A DNA stretch of 64,000 nt from contig JACQFN010000021.1 of NCBI GenBank assembly GCA_016200045.1, positions 1 through 64,000 on the forward strand, written 5' to 3'. The stretch is from Nitrososphaerota archaeon. GTDB lineage: Archaea; Thermoproteota; Nitrososphaeria; Nitrososphaerales; Gagatemarchaeaceae. The notes beneath the pieces are model-generated. The model saw only the letters and a program-made list of their open reading frames with translations. It did not search any database and was not told the DNA's origin. Position numbers and translations under genes: made by a program. Shown one piece after another: positions 1 to 8,739 of the stretch (its first letter is position 1; every line of letters starts with the position of its first letter).

Positions 1-187
<187 letters not shown>

Positions 188-395
188 CGATTATCGAGGA
201 GTACGACCACGCATTTCTGCGAGGTTGTAAAGCACAACCCACGTCAGATCTAACAATTGACGTTAGATCTCCACCTTGTACGCGCACCTGGAGGTCGTGC
301 GTTATCATGGCGTTTGGGCTCGGCCCTTTGCTCAAAGCAGACGCCGCCAATTAATGCGCGTTCTTCCGCTCGGTCTGAAGTCGATATATATGCGT
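188..395 (-). promoter_or_regulatory. 16S rRNA leader and probable promoter
   Basis: No gene is supported in the roughly 320 bases between the 16S start and the next CDS. On the minus strand a TATA-like run (GCATATATATC, about 381-391) lies about 195 bases upstream of the mature 16S, which would give a leader of about 170 bases. The leader contains a perfect 9-bp inverted repeat, AGATCTAAC / GTTAGATCT (246-254 and 262-270, 7-base loop), which could fold during pre-rRNA processing. The promoter assignment is inference from position and composition. Confidence 0.5.
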
Positions 396-507
396 GTTGG
401 TGTTAAATCGACAGGTTCGAGGAAAGGGAGTAGCGGAGGGCCGGAGGGACATTCTCAGCGGGCAGGCAAACGCGGGTTCCGGGCGTGCGGGGGAGAGTCC
501 TCGGATT

Positions 508-708
508 TCAGGGCGGGTTGGTCTCGGCGGGCTTCGGTTCGAGCCGTTTCTTGAGCTCGTTGATTTTGATTTGCATCGTCCAGACATAATACACGACGAT
601 CGGGGCGAAGAAGACGAGGAAGATGAAGTCGAAGACCAGCGCGAGCAGGGCGGCGAGCGCCATCGACGCCAACAGCAGCGCGGTTTCGAGGGCTTTGATG
701 CCTGCCAT
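508..708 (-). CDS. small membrane protein, unknown function
   Basis: 66-residue protein with two closely spaced hydrophobic segments (about residues 8-24 and 26-44) followed by a charged tail rich in lysine, proline and glutamate (KINELKKRLEPKP). I do not recognise a family. The overlapping plus-strand ORFs are acidic or arginine-rich and look like shadows. The gene lies between the rRNA promoter and a hairpin-type terminator that ends the upstream minus-strand gene, so it is probably transcribed alone. Confidence 0.5.
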   Translation of the reverse strand: MAGIKALETALLLASMALAALLALVFDFIFLVFFAPIVVYYVWTMQIKINELKKRLEPKPAETNPP

Positions 709-748
709 GTGCGGGGCTTCCCTTCTTTCTAAGATAAGTCTATGCGGA

Positions 749-775
749 GAAAAGAAAACGGGGGCCGGAGCCCCC
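749..775 (-). terminator. hairpin plus T-run terminator
   Basis: On the minus strand a GC stem GGGGGC / GCCCCC with a 4-base loop is followed directly by GTTTTCTTTTC. It lies just past the stop codon of the DUF1059 gene and before the next small gene, so it most likely ends the DUF1059 transcript. Confidence 0.55.
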
Positions 776-783
776 TCGGTTTC

Positions 784-963
784 CTACATGGTGGGCCGCA
801 TGGCGTCGTGCAGCTTGGCTGCGATCTCTGCGGGGACTTCGTCCATGTGATGAGTCTCCTTCGCGTGAACCTTCGTCTTGGAGGTCACTTCGTCCGCGCT
901 CGAGCCGACCACTGCCCAGTTGCAGCCGCACACCTGCTTGAGGTCTGCTGAGAACCCGTTCAT
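784..963 (-). CDS. DUF1059 family small protein
   Basis: This gene is too short for the ORF track. Translating the minus strand from the ATG at 963 gives 59 residues: it opens MNGFSADLKQVCGCNWAVVG and continues through SSADEVTSKTKVHAKETHHM to a TAG at 784. A cysteine pair near the N-terminus, a W-x-V strand, and a helix with the HAKETHHM pattern are the hallmarks of DUF1059, a small family whose biochemical role is unknown. A terminator hairpin follows the stop. The match to the family pattern over its whole length makes it convincing despite its size. Confidence 0.8.
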   Translation of the reverse strand: MNGFSADLKQVCGCNWAVVGSSADEVTSKTKVHAKETHHMDEVPAEIAAKLHDAMRPTM

Positions 964-1020
964 GGAATCCAGGGTGGGTTTTGGCTAATTAGTGGTTTGC
1001 CCAAATTCCGCCCAAATCGG

Positions 1021-1332
1021 CTACCACCAGGTAATCCTTACCAGGTTGGCTAGGGCGACGCTCTCGAGGGCGTTGATGGCGGTCAGGTAGGGCGCAGCAG
1101 CCTCGACTATGGGTTGGGCCGACGGGACTATCCCGTAGAGCACGAACCAGAACACGATAATCACGGCGTTCTGGACGAGGAAGAACACGGAGAAGGTGAC
1201 GAGTCCGACGCTCAGGGACGAGCGGACCCTCCTCCAGCTCTGGAGATAGAGAAGGATGAGCACGAGCACCAGGGCGAGGTTCAGGAAGGCGTAGACGGCG
1301 GCCACCTTCATCCAGAGTATGTCGAAGGCCAT
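1021..1332 (-). CDS. small integral membrane protein
   Basis: 103 residues with three or four hydrophobic spans (about 10-30, 40-66 and 80-98) separated by short basic loops (SWRRVRSS). No catalytic or binding motif is visible and I do not recognise the family. It lies directly downstream of a winged-helix regulator on the same strand with about 45 bases between them, so the two may be expressed together, the regulator perhaps controlling this protein. That functional link is inference from position only. Confidence 0.55.
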   Translation of the reverse strand: MAFDILWMKVAAVYAFLNLALVLVLILLYLQSWRRVRSSLSVGLVTFSVFFLVQNAVIIVFWFVLYGIVPSAQPIVEAAAPYLTAINALESVALANLVRITWW

Positions 1333-1376
1333 TCTAGTCTCGAATCCCCTTTATTCTATATCTAACTTTGCCCAAA

Positions 1377-1784
1377 TCACGCCCACATCTCCTTCACGAG
1401 TTCGAAGAACTTCTCGAAGTAAGGGGTCAGGAAGTAGACCGCCCCGTAGGTCCCCTTGGGGCTTGAGACGACTATGCCGTTCTCCTCCAGCATCTTCAGG
1501 TGGTGTTGCACCGTCTTGTAGTCGAGGTTGAGCCGTTCCGAGATCTTGTTCGGGTTCGATGGTTCAGCCTTCAGCATCTCGACTATCCTCGTTCGGTTCT
1601 CCCCTCCCCTGCTGGCGACGAACACGTAGACCATTATCCGCTTGTAGGACTGGTCGAGGCCCGAAGGAGGGCCAGCACCTCCGCTCCCTGATTGAATCTG
1701 CCGAAGCAGGGACAGTCCCGCGGCCGTTGCGGACTCGAAGATCGTCAGGAGCGCACCGGCCGGCGGGGAAGGCGACCTCGACAA
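1377..1784 (-). CDS. winged helix-turn-helix (ArsR-like) transcriptional regulator
   Basis: The C-terminal ~90 residues form a classic archaeal wHTH: ENRTRIVEMLKAEPSNPNKISERL, a recognition helix (DYKTVQHHLKMLEENG) and a wing (SSPKGTYGAVYFLT). The ORF track opens it at 1877, but that N-terminal part has arginine-rich, low-complexity composition and runs into a neighbouring pseudogene. A TATA-like TTTAAT at about 1811-1817 would start transcription near 1788, which matches an in-frame TTG at 1784, so I place the start there (135 residues, leaderless). The linker before the HTH is serine- and glycine-rich. The ligand and targets cannot be seen. Confidence 0.7.
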   Translation of the reverse strand: MSRSPSPPAGALLTIFESATAAGLSLLRQIQSGSGGAGPPSGLDQSYKRIMVYVFVASRGGENRTRIVEMLKAEPSNPNKISERLNLDYKTVQHHLKMLEENGIVVSSPKGTYGAVYFLTPYFEKFFELVKEMWA

Positions 1785-1822
1785 TCTCGAGACCGGGACA
1801 ACCCCCTGCTCGATTAAAGGAT

Positions 1823-2214
1823 TCAGAAACCGTACTCGTCGGCGTGCAGCCAGGGAATCAAGGCCATGACGACGCACTGCTCGGTAAGGTCCGAGCGGGT
1901 CACCTTCCCCCCGGTCAGGTGGTGGACGAGCCCACCCTTGTCCCCGATCTGACCGACGCCGCTAAGGCGCTCCGCGAGCTGTTCCAGTTCGCCCCCGTTC
2001 GAGAGCAGGCGCTCAATCGAGGCCGTCGGCAGCGGATATCCGGCGGAATGCCCGAGCGGTACCTCCCGCGACGGTCCGCCACCGCTCCCTGCTGGTGGTC
2101 GAAGTACGTCCCGCCTATCTTGAAAATCCCCGCCTCGACTCCGAAGTACTTCGCGAAGACACTCTGAATTCCGGCCAGCCTGGCAGGGTTCTTCGTTCCC
2201 GCGGAGACTATCAT
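1823..2214 (-). pseudogene. decayed DUF84 (inosine/xanthosine triphosphatase-like) gene
   Basis: Two frames together give a broken DUF84 protein. Frame one starts MIVSAGTKNPARLAGIQSVF and continues AKYFG straight into VEAGIFKIGGTYFDHQQ; intact members have roughly 60 residues between these blocks, so an internal deletion is likely. After about residue 55 the family pattern switches to a second frame (AGYPLPTASIERLLSNGGEL, then LTGGKVTRSDLTEQCV), showing a frameshift. Intact DUF84 proteins hydrolyse non-canonical purine NTPs such as ITP and XTP. The deletion removes much of the substrate site, so the remnant is unlikely to be active. Confidence 0.75.
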
Positions 2215-2249
2215 CGGCTTCTAGCCCGAGGCTCTCGGGGCGCGGCGTT

Positions 2250-4313
2250 CTAAACGACTCGGAGCTCGTCCAGGAGCTTGGAAATGTTCGCCGCCGGAGA
2301 CCCGTCGGGCTTCGCAATCTCCTGCGCGGCCGGGGGGTTAGTCTTGTAGGAGGGGGACCTCTTGGCGAGGCGTTCCTCGTAAGTCGGGACGAACTCGTTC
2401 TGGTAGAACACTCCGATGGGGGTGTGGTCTCCGAATTCGAACGACTTCAGGACTGCCTGCTGGACCTTCGCCTCCATTTCCGCCTCGTCCGGGTTGTGGA
2501 CCACGCCGTCGTAGCCGGTCTCTTCGAGCTTGTACGTCCTGGGCATCATCTTCCCGCTGGCGTCCAGGTGGCCTTCTCCCGCCCAGTACTCCTTCGTCTG
2601 GATGTCGTTGTAGGTCGGGCACGGCTGCAGAACGTCTAGGAAGGCGAAGCCTTTGTGCTTGATCCCCTTCGCTATCAGGTCCTTCAGGTGCCTGACGTCG
2701 TAGGAATAGCCGCGGGCGACCCACGTGTAGCCTGACGCTATGGCGAGCATCAGAGGGTTGATCCCGGAGTTGATGTTAGGGAGGGGCAGCGACTTCGTCT
2801 TCATCCCGAGGCCCATGGTCGGTGATGCCTGGCCCTTCGTCAGCCCGTAGACTTCGTTGTCGTGTATGATGTAAAGCATGTCGAGGTTCCTCCTGCCGGA
2901 GTTCACGAAGTGGCCGGCCCCGATCCCCATGCCGTCCCCGTCCCCTCCTTCGACGACAACCTCCATGTTGGGGTTGGCGAGCTTGATCCCGCTGGCGAAT
3001 GGGAGGGCCCTTCCGTGCAGGGTGTGGACCCCGTAGGTCTTGATGAAGTGAGGGGTCTTGGACGAGCAGCCGACTCCAGAGACGACGACGGTGTTGCTCG
3101 GGTCGACGTTCAGCTCTGCAAGGGCCATCTGAATCGCGTTCAGTATCCCGAAGTCCCCGCAGTTGCCTGAGGCGGTCACGCTTGTCACGAAGGTGTGAGA
3201 TGGGTCGTCCATCGTCAGGTCGTAGACGTGTCCGTCGAACTGGAATGTCTTGATGCTTGACACGGGGAGATACACCTTTCCGTTCTTCAGCACAGAGGAG
3301 CGCTTGTCGCGTGAATTCTTCCTCCTCTGTGGGACGCCGACCATTTCGGCCAGCCTGTTGTAGTCTCTCCAGTAGCTCACATAGAGTCGGTACGCTGTCC
3401 TGTGGTTGCCGTGGGCGGCCTCTGTTTGTACTACCGGGACGATTCCTTGCCTAAGGAGAAGCATCTTCAACTGCTCGGCGAGGACCACCGAGGTCGTGGT
3501 GTACCTGGCTTTCGACTTCTTGAAGTCGCCGTCTCCCCGCCAGAGTCCCCTGACCAAGTCCTTCTGCTTCGACATCGGCAGTAACATGAATTCGTGTGGG
3601 ATTCGTTTGTCTTCGGCGTCTGCTCCAAAGGACTCCTCGAAGATCTCTGAAAGGTAAGAAGAGTTGAACACGAGGTTCGCGCCCCGTCCGTTTACGTCCA
3701 CCCTTCCTTTGAGGCTGAAAAGCTTACTCATCAAGGACTCCACGTCGTCGATGAATTCGGTTTCATCTTTGTTGAAGCTAAAGATTAGGGACCGCCTGTG
3801 GCTGCTTCCTTCTGTGATGTAGTAGCCTGCGAGCCTTAGGAAGTCGTCGTTCATCGGAACCTTGCGCGGGAGGGAGACGCTCCGGGTGTCCTTTGCCTTC
3901 CTTCGGTATTCGATCGCGAAATAACCGAGGTCTGAGACGGTCTGCACCACCGGGAAAACGAGGTAATCGCCGACCTTCAGGTCGGATGCTTCGACTTTCT
4001 CCTCAGTGAAGTCTGAGTTGTGTCTATGTCGACCCCAGATCCGCCGTACCGCCACGAAGGGATGCTCGGGTGTCGCGACAATTTCCCCAAAGGCCTTAGC
4101 CCTGACGCGGTACATCGGACCGTAGTATCGGTGCCTGATTTTCGCGGCCACTCTATTGTATTCGCCGGACGCATTTAGGACCCTGTCTCCGGGCCGCACC
4201 GACTGAATCTCCTTTACAGAGGGATTGGATACGACGAGGGTTTCCCCTGTCACGCAGCCAGGGCACCAGTCGTTGTGAGCCGTCGTCTTCAGGTCGGAGA
4301 GCTTAAGCGCCAT
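2250..4313 (-). CDS. 2-oxoacid:ferredoxin oxidoreductase beta subunit with intein
   Basis: 687-residue precursor. The extein (about 322 residues after splicing) is the thiamine-diphosphate subunit of an archaeal two-subunit 2-oxoacid:ferredoxin oxidoreductase, which converts 2-oxoacids to acyl-CoA and reduced ferredoxin. Visible motifs include the ThDP/Mg region [20 protein letters not shown] and the cysteine motif CPGCGDFG, the latter interrupted by a 365-residue intein (residues 20-384). The start ATG overlaps the end of the alpha-subunit gene by 11 bases, so the two are translationally coupled. C-terminal residues past about 630 are a proline/lysine-rich tail. The subunit should work only after protein splicing rejoins the cysteine motif. 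Confidence 0.92.
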   Translation of the reverse strand: MALKLSDLKTTAHNDWCPGCVTGETLVVSNPSVKEIQSVRPGDRVLNASGEYNRVAAKIRHRYYGPMYRVRAKAFGEIVATPEHPFVAVRRIWGRHRHNSDFTEEKVEASDLKVGDYLVFPVVQTVSDLGYFAIEYRRKAKDTRSVSLPRKVPMNDDFLRLAGYYITEGSSHRRSLIFSFNKDETEFIDDVESLMSKLFSLKGRVDVNGRGANLVFNSSYLSEIFEESFGADAEDKRIPHEFMLLPMSKQKDLVRGLWRGDGDFKKSKARYTTTSVVLAEQLKMLLLRQGIVPVVQTEAAHGNHRTAYRLYVSYWRDYNRLAEMVGVPQRRKNSRDKRSSVLKNGKVYLPVSSIKTFQFDGHVYDLTMDDPSHTFVTSVTASGNCGDFGILNAIQMALAELNVDPSNTVVVSGVGCSSKTPHFIKTYGVHTLHGRALPFASGIKLANPNMEVVVEGGDGDGMGIGAGHFVNSGRRNLDMLYIIHDNEVYGLTKGQASPTMGLGMKTKSLPLPNINSGINPLMLAIASGYTWVARGYSYDVRHLKDLIAKGIKHKGFAFLDVLQPCPTYNDIQTKEYWAGEGHLDASGKMMPRTYKLEETGYDGVVHNPDEAEMEAKVQQAVLKSFEFGDHTPIGVFYQNEFVPTYEERLAKRSPSYKTNPPAAQEIAKPDGSPAANISKLLDELRVV
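3162..4256 (-). mobile_element. intein with LAGLIDADG-type homing endonuclease, in the oxidoreductase beta subunit
   Basis: Residues 20-384 of the host ORF form an intein. It starts with the nucleophile Cys in CVTGETLVV, has the N-terminal Hint block with TPEHPFVAV (block B with its His), and ends VTASGN followed by the +1 Cys of the host. Between them lie two LAGLIDADG-like motifs, [12 protein letters not shown] and [12 protein letters not shown], so it probably encodes a homing endonuclease. The insertion falls inside the CPGC|GDFG motif of the extein. Splice junctions are inferred from the conserved block ends and from the restored extein motif. Confidence 0.9.
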
Positions 4314-6297
4314 GCTTCAACACCACTCTTTTCGGGGCCTTCCCTTCGGAAATGAGCCTGAGCGCGTCGTAGACCTCCTCGCACGACATTGGCCTCCCGT
4401 TGTACTTCACGACTAGCTGTTCGATCGGCAGGCAGGTCCTCTCCCTGACGATGCCGATGAGCTGCGCCGAGAAGTTCATCTCGATTCCGACCACCTTCTT
4501 CGCCTTCGACAGTATCTCGGTGACGCGGGCCGTCGGGAACGGGTGGATAAGTCTCAGCTGGAGGAAGTTCACCTTGATCCCGTCTTCCTTGAGCCACTCC
4601 ATCGCGTCGAGGATGGCGCCCTTCGTCGAGCCCCAGCTGACCACTGTGATGTCCGCGTCTTCAGGGCCGAAGAAGTTGAGCCGGTCTTCCATCGGAATCT
4701 CCTTGTCGGCGACTTCCAGCTTCCCCATCCTCTTCTCCATCATCATGTCCCGGTTCGTCGGGTCCTCGCTGATGTGGCCGAGAGAGTCGTGCTCGTCCCC
4801 GGTGTGCCAGTACACCCCACCCTTCGTCCCTATGGGGGGACGGGGAGAGATTCCGTTTTCAGTCGGCTGGAAGCGCTTGAACTCGCCGTTGACCGCGTCG
4901 GTGATCGTCTTCAGGAAGAGCCCCCTGTCTATCTTGACCCTGTTCACGTCGAACATCGGCATGGTCGCGTCTGAATTGGCCAGGGCCTTGTCGACCAAGT
5001 GGATGACGGGAGTCTGGTAGACTTCGGAGTAGTTGAACGCCCTTATGGTGTCGTAGAAGGATTCTTCCAGGTCTCCGCTGGCGAGGATCAGCCTTGGGAA
5101 CTCGCCGTGCCCGGCGTGGAGGGCGAACCTGAGGTCCCCCTGCTCGTGCCTGGTGGGGAGCCCGGTGCTCGGGCCGCCTCTGGAGTAAAGTGTGACCACG
5201 ACTGGGACCTCGTTCATCCCCGCATACCCGAGCCCCTCGGCCATCAGCGAAAACCCCGGGCCTGACGTAGAGGTGGCTGACCTCACCCCGGCGATGCCTC
5301 CCCCGATCGCCATGGTGACCGCCGCTATCTCGTCCTCGGACTGCACGACGGCTATCGAGCCCTTCCCCTGCATGGCCTGGACCTCGGCGACCTGCGGGTC
5401 ATCGGCCGACCTACCATCCAGCTCCATCTCGGAGTGCGCCTCCAGGTATTCGCTTTCGTCGCTCGCAGGGGTGATTGGGTAATAGGTCTGCAGCCGGCAG
5501 CCCGCGAGCTCCTTGGCCATCGCCACGGTGCTGTTTCCGCGGACGAAGAGCCTGACGTCCTTGGCGGGGACCGGTTCGAGCCTAATCCCAAGGCTCCCCT
5601 TGTACTTCTGGTTGACGAACTCGTATGCCGATGCCACCCCCACTGCGTTCATCTCGCCGACCTTGGGCTTCGATTTGAACTGTCTCTTCACTGCGTCCTC
5701 GACCAGCTTCTGGTCGTAGCCGAGGAGGGCGTACGAAGCGGCGACGGCCAAGATGTTCAGCATGCGCTGAAGCGTGCTCAGAGACGTCTCGCCGAACTTG
5801 CTCCCGACCGCCTTCAGGAGGTCGTTGTACGGTATCGGGTAGATGTGGACGCCCCTGCGCCTCGCCAGCTCGAGTATCCCTCTGATGTCGGCCGAGAGGC
5901 CGTTCTTCGCGAGCTCCTCGGAGAGAATCTCTTTCGCGTCATGCTCGATCGTCGGGACCTCGGCCAGCTTCTTCGACTCCTGGTCCGGGTCATAGACTAT
6001 CGCCCCTTCCTTCCTGACTTCGAGGGCGTGCCTGAATATCGTCTCCTCCTCGAACGTCGCGAGCATGTCGACCGTGTCCACGTGGGACCTAATCTGGGTC
6101 TTCGAGACCCTGACCTGGAAGTAGCTGTGTTCGCCCTTGATGTTGGAATAATATTCCCTCTTCCCGAAGACGAAGAGGCCTCCCGAGGCCGCCGCCCTCG
6201 CGAACACGTTGGCGGATGTGTCCACGCCGCTTCCCTGGACCCCGCCGATCATCCATGACAGGTCGTCTCTTTTCATTCGCCGATCGTACCTTTCCAT
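4303..6297 (-). CDS. 2-oxoacid:ferredoxin oxidoreductase alpha subunit (gamma-alpha fusion)
   Basis: 664 residues. The N-terminal ~190 residues are the gamma-type domain ([20 protein letters not shown]), followed by a pyrimidine-binding alpha domain ([15 protein letters not shown], then [20 protein letters not shown] and [20 protein letters not shown]). This gamma-alpha fusion is the normal form of the archaeal two-subunit enzyme and pairs with the beta subunit encoded just downstream with an 11-base overlap. The start could be the ATG at residue 8 (MKRDDLSWM) instead of the first one. A short AT-rich region separates it from the divergent AbrB-PhoU gene, suggesting a shared promoter region. 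Confidence 0.93.
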   Translation of the reverse strand: MERYDRRMKRDDLSWMIGGVQGSGVDTSANVFARAAASGGLFVFGKREYYSNIKGEHSYFQVRVSKTQIRSHVDTVDMLATFEEETIFRHALEVRKEGAIVYDPDQESKKLAEVPTIEHDAKEILSEELAKNGLSADIRGILELARRRGVHIYPIPYNDLLKAVGSKFGETSLSTLQRMLNILAVAASYALLGYDQKLVEDAVKRQFKSKPKVGEMNAVGVASAYEFVNQKYKGSLGIRLEPVPAKDVRLFVRGNSTVAMAKELAGCRLQTYYPITPASDESEYLEAHSEMELDGRSADDPQVAEVQAMQGKGSIAVVQSEDEIAAVTMAIGGGIAGVRSATSTSGPGFSLMAEGLGYAGMNEVPVVVTLYSRGGPSTGLPTRHEQGDLRFALHAGHGEFPRLILASGDLEESFYDTIRAFNYSEVYQTPVIHLVDKALANSDATMPMFDVNRVKIDRGLFLKTITDAVNGEFKRFQPTENGISPRPPIGTKGGVYWHTGDEHDSLGHISEDPTNRDMMMEKRMGKLEVADKEIPMEDRLNFFGPEDADITVVSWGSTKGAILDAMEWLKEDGIKVNFLQLRLIHPFPTARVTEILSKAKKVVGIEMNFSAQLIGIVRERTCLPIEQLVVKYNGRPMSCEEVYDALRLISEGKAPKRVVLKHGA

Positions 6298-6357
6298 TAA
6301 GGGCGGCGTGCGCGTTTAAGACTATAGTTAATATAGTATATACTAGAATGTAGATTC
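6298..6357. promoter_or_regulatory. divergent AT-rich promoter region
   Basis: Only 60 bases separate the oxidoreductase alpha gene (minus) from the AbrB-PhoU gene (plus). The segment holds CTATAGTTAATATAG, an imperfect symmetric AT-rich block, followed by TATATACTAG. TATA elements for both directions can be drawn. The AbrB-PhoU protein could bind its own promoter here, but that is inference. Confidence 0.45.
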
Positions 6358-7389
6358 GTGGACGAATCAAGGAAGGTGCAGAAGGTCGGTCATTCTACGC
6401 TGACAGTGTCGATTCCGAGGGAGTTCGCAAGAGATCTCAAGCTGGCCGCGGGAGACAGCTTGTTGATCCGGGCTGAGGCCGACGGGACACTCAGGCTCAT
6501 ACCAGCCACGAAGGCGAAGGACACCAGCCGGGCGACCATCCGCGCGGACCAGGCGGGAGGTGAGGAGATGCTTGCCAGGCTCATCATTGGGGCCTACGCG
6601 CTCGGATACGACACGATAGAGATTGTGGGCAGGGAGCCCATAGGACGCATGACGATGGACAGGGTGACTGGGACCATGGAGAGGCTCCGGGGGATGGAGG
6701 TCGTCGAATCGGACGAGAGGCGGGTGGTCGGCCAGAGCTTCACCGACCCGACCAAGTTCCCGGTCGATTCGTTGATCAAACGACTCCAGATGCTCGTGTC
6801 CCAAAGCCTAGAAAACGTCATGGACGCCCTCGACCTCAGGCAGACGGGGAGGCTGAACGAAGTGGCCCGGGTGCAGGAGCAGATAGAAGAGCTCTACTGG
6901 CTGATACTCCGCCAGCTTCTCATCGCGCTGAACAGGCGGGAGCTGGCGTCCGAGATCGGGATAGAGTCCCCCCTGCACGCTTCTGGGGACAGGGTTTCAG
7001 CCAAGGCCCTAGATGAAATCGGGAAAATCATCAGGGAGATCGCAGAGGAGCTCGTGGGCCTCCGGAGCGGGGGGACCAAGATGGACCAGAAGATGGCGGC
7101 CGGGCTCAGAAGGCTGGCGGCGAAGGCCCGGGACGCCTTCAACACGACAGTCGAAAGCCTGCTCACCCCCGACATCAGGCTGATTCGGAACTCGCAGTCG
7201 CTCGTCGAAGAAGTCACGCGCATGGAGAAGGACATCACCCACGAAATGCTCGAGTCCGGAGAGTATGGGTACGCGAGGGTCCTCGTCTCCCAGTTCGGGC
7301 AGCTCGCGAGATACTGTAACATCATCATCGAGATCGCTTCCCACCGGCTCCTCAGGAAGACTAGCAGGGTGGCCACGGTCGAGAAGTAG
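6358..7389 (+). CDS. AbrB-type DNA-binding / PhoU domain regulator
   Basis: 343 residues starting at a GTG. Residues ~5-50 are an AbrB/SpoVT swapped-hairpin DNA-binding domain (VQKVGHSTLTVSIPREFARDL, then AAGDSLLIRAEADGTLRL). The rest is two helical PhoU-like repeats with the acidic patterns typical of PhoU bundles. AbrB-PhoU fusions are widespread in archaea and are thought to link phosphate status to transcription; which genes it controls is not visible. It is divergently transcribed from the oxidoreductase operon and is followed by tRNA-Leu. Confidence 0.85.
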   Translation: MDESRKVQKVGHSTLTVSIPREFARDLKLAAGDSLLIRAEADGTLRLIPATKAKDTSRATIRADQAGGEEMLARLIIGAYALGYDTIEIVGREPIGRMTMDRVTGTMERLRGMEVVESDERRVVGQSFTDPTKFPVDSLIKRLQMLVSQSLENVMDALDLRQTGRLNEVARVQEQIEELYWLILRQLLIALNRRELASEIGIESPLHASGDRVSAKALDEIGKIIREIAEELVGLRSGGTKMDQKMAAGLRRLAAKARDAFNTTVESLLTPDIRLIRNSQSLVEEVTRMEKDITHEMLESGEYGYARVLVSQFGQLARYCNIIIEIASHRLLRKTSRVATVEK

Positions 7390-7430
7390 CGGATAGGTTC
7401 TTTATCGCTGGTCGATGAAGCGGAGCCCGC

Positions 7431-7540
7431 GCGGGGGTAACGAAGCCTGGTCAAACGTGCGGGACTCAAGATCCGGGCCCTGCTTCGGAGGGGGTATCCC
7501 GTCCCTTAGGGGTTCGTGGGTTCGAATCCCACCCCCCGCA
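7431..7540 (+). tRNA. tRNA-Leu (CAA) with canonical intron
   Basis: Class II tRNA: acceptor GCGGGGG/CCCCCGC, T-arm GTGGGTTCGAATCCCAC, anticodon stem CGGGA/TCCCG around loop CTCAAGA, giving anticodon CAA. A 25-base intron (about 7471-7495) sits at the canonical 37/38 position; removing it leaves an 85-base tRNA with a normal anticodon stem. The 3' end is duplicated at 13150-13168 and is the integration site of the neighbouring mobile element, which leaves the tRNA intact. Confidence 0.93.
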
Positions 7541-7541
7541 C
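7523..7541 (+). repeat. attL, 3' end of tRNA-Leu
   Basis: Left copy of the 19-bp direct repeat CGAATCCCACCCCCCGCAC, formed by the T-loop, T-stem and acceptor 3' strand of tRNA-Leu(CAA). An identical copy is at 13150-13168. Confidence 0.88.
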
Positions 7542-7586
7542 TCTTATATGGGCATGTTTTAATCCCCATCCTACTTATGCTGAGGC

Positions 7587-8705
7587 GTGAGCGGACTAGC
7601 TCAGGTTCAGTCGGTGAAGAAAATCTTGAAGGAAGTCAATCTGGCTGAGGCGACCAAGGAGACCTACGGCAAGAAGTATCGACAGTTCCTACGATTCCTG
7701 AAGGTTAGCGATACCGAGTTCGCCAATCGTGTGTTCAAGAATCCGGAGTTTGCCGAAGAATCGTTAAGGCGATACTCTGAAGAGAACAAGGACAAAGTCT
7801 CCGGCTCGACTATCAGAGGATTCAGGGATTCTGTTAGGTTCTTCCTCAAGATGCGGAACCTCGACAAAGACGTTAACTGGAGTAGGCTGAATTACCTGAT
7901 ACCTCATTCGAGGAAAATCGGGAAGGACAGGGCTCCATCAATCGAGGAAGTTAGAAAGATAGTCGCTAATGCGGATACAAGGCTGAAGTCGGTCATCCTG
8001 ATTATGGCTAGTTCCGGAATCAGGGTCGGAGCGTTCGATTCTTTGAACTGGGGCGACATGAAGCCCATAATGGAGGAAGGGGCTCCGGTAGGGGCTAGAC
8101 TTACCGTCTATCGGGGCGAAAGGGACGAATATCAGACGTTCATATCACCAGAATGCTACGAAACGATAACCGAATACCGGAACCTACGCGAGAAATTCGG
8201 GGAAACCATCAAGGACAATTCCCCCCTCATTCGGGAAGCACTTAACACCAGACTACTGATGGGGAATGAGGTTCCCAAGCCCACAAAGCCCAAGCGGGTA
8301 AGCTCTAAGTCAATCAAGAATGAGATTGGACACCTACTTTGGAAGGTAGGTCTGAGGTCGGAAAGGAAGAGGGTTCACGAATTCAAACTAGCCCACGGAT
8401 TTAGGAAGTTCTTCAAGAGTAGATGCGAACTTGCGGGAGTAAAGACTCTGAACGTGGAGATTTTGATGGGGCATCAGGTCGGGCTGAGTTCGAATTATTA
8501 CAAGCCTACTGATAATGAACTGTTCGAAGATTACCGGAAAGCCATTCCCCACCTTACCGTTTCTGAAGTGGAGGAGGTGAAGCTAGAGAGCGATAGGAAG
8601 GTCGGGAAGATAGAGGGGGAGATTCAGACTCTCTACGATAGACTAGACAAAATGGAGAGGGACAATTCAGAACTGCGTGAACTTATCAAGCGCCGCTCTT
8701 CGTGA
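7587..8705 (+). CDS. tyrosine recombinase / integrase
   Basis: 372 residues. An N-terminal helical core-binding domain (about 15-105) is followed by the catalytic domain with the tyrosine-recombinase set: Arg146 in SSGIRVGAF, His270 and Arg273 in AHGFRKFF, His296 in MGHQVGL and Tyr304/305 in SNYYKP. The last ~45 residues are a charged coiled coil (LYDRLDKMERDNSEL), common in archaeal plasmid integrases. It catalyses integration and excision between the tRNA-Leu 3' end and the element's matching site. It is the first gene inside the left repeat, as expected for such elements. The GTG start is the first after the att site. Confidence 0.93.
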   Translation: MSGLAQVQSVKKILKEVNLAEATKETYGKKYRQFLRFLKVSDTEFANRVFKNPEFAEESLRRYSEENKDKVSGSTIRGFRDSVRFFLKMRNLDKDVNWSRLNYLIPHSRKIGKDRAPSIEEVRKIVANADTRLKSVILIMASSGIRVGAFDSLNWGDMKPIMEEGAPVGARLTVYRGERDEYQTFISPECYETITEYRNLREKFGETIKDNSPLIREALNTRLLMGNEVPKPTKPKRVSSKSIKNEIGHLLWKVGLRSERKRVHEFKLAHGFRKFFKSRCELAGVKTLNVEILMGHQVGLSSNYYKPTDNELFEDYRKAIPHLTVSEVEEVKLESDRKVGKIEGEIQTLYDRLDKMERDNSELRELIKRRSS

Positions 8706-8739
8706 AGGCATCGTCCCAATAAACAAGACACACGCCGTC

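Noticed and set aside
5434-6258. 274-aa plus-strand ORF opposite the oxidoreductase alpha gene
   Set aside because: No recognisable motif, biased composition, and the minus strand carries a clear full-length enzyme.
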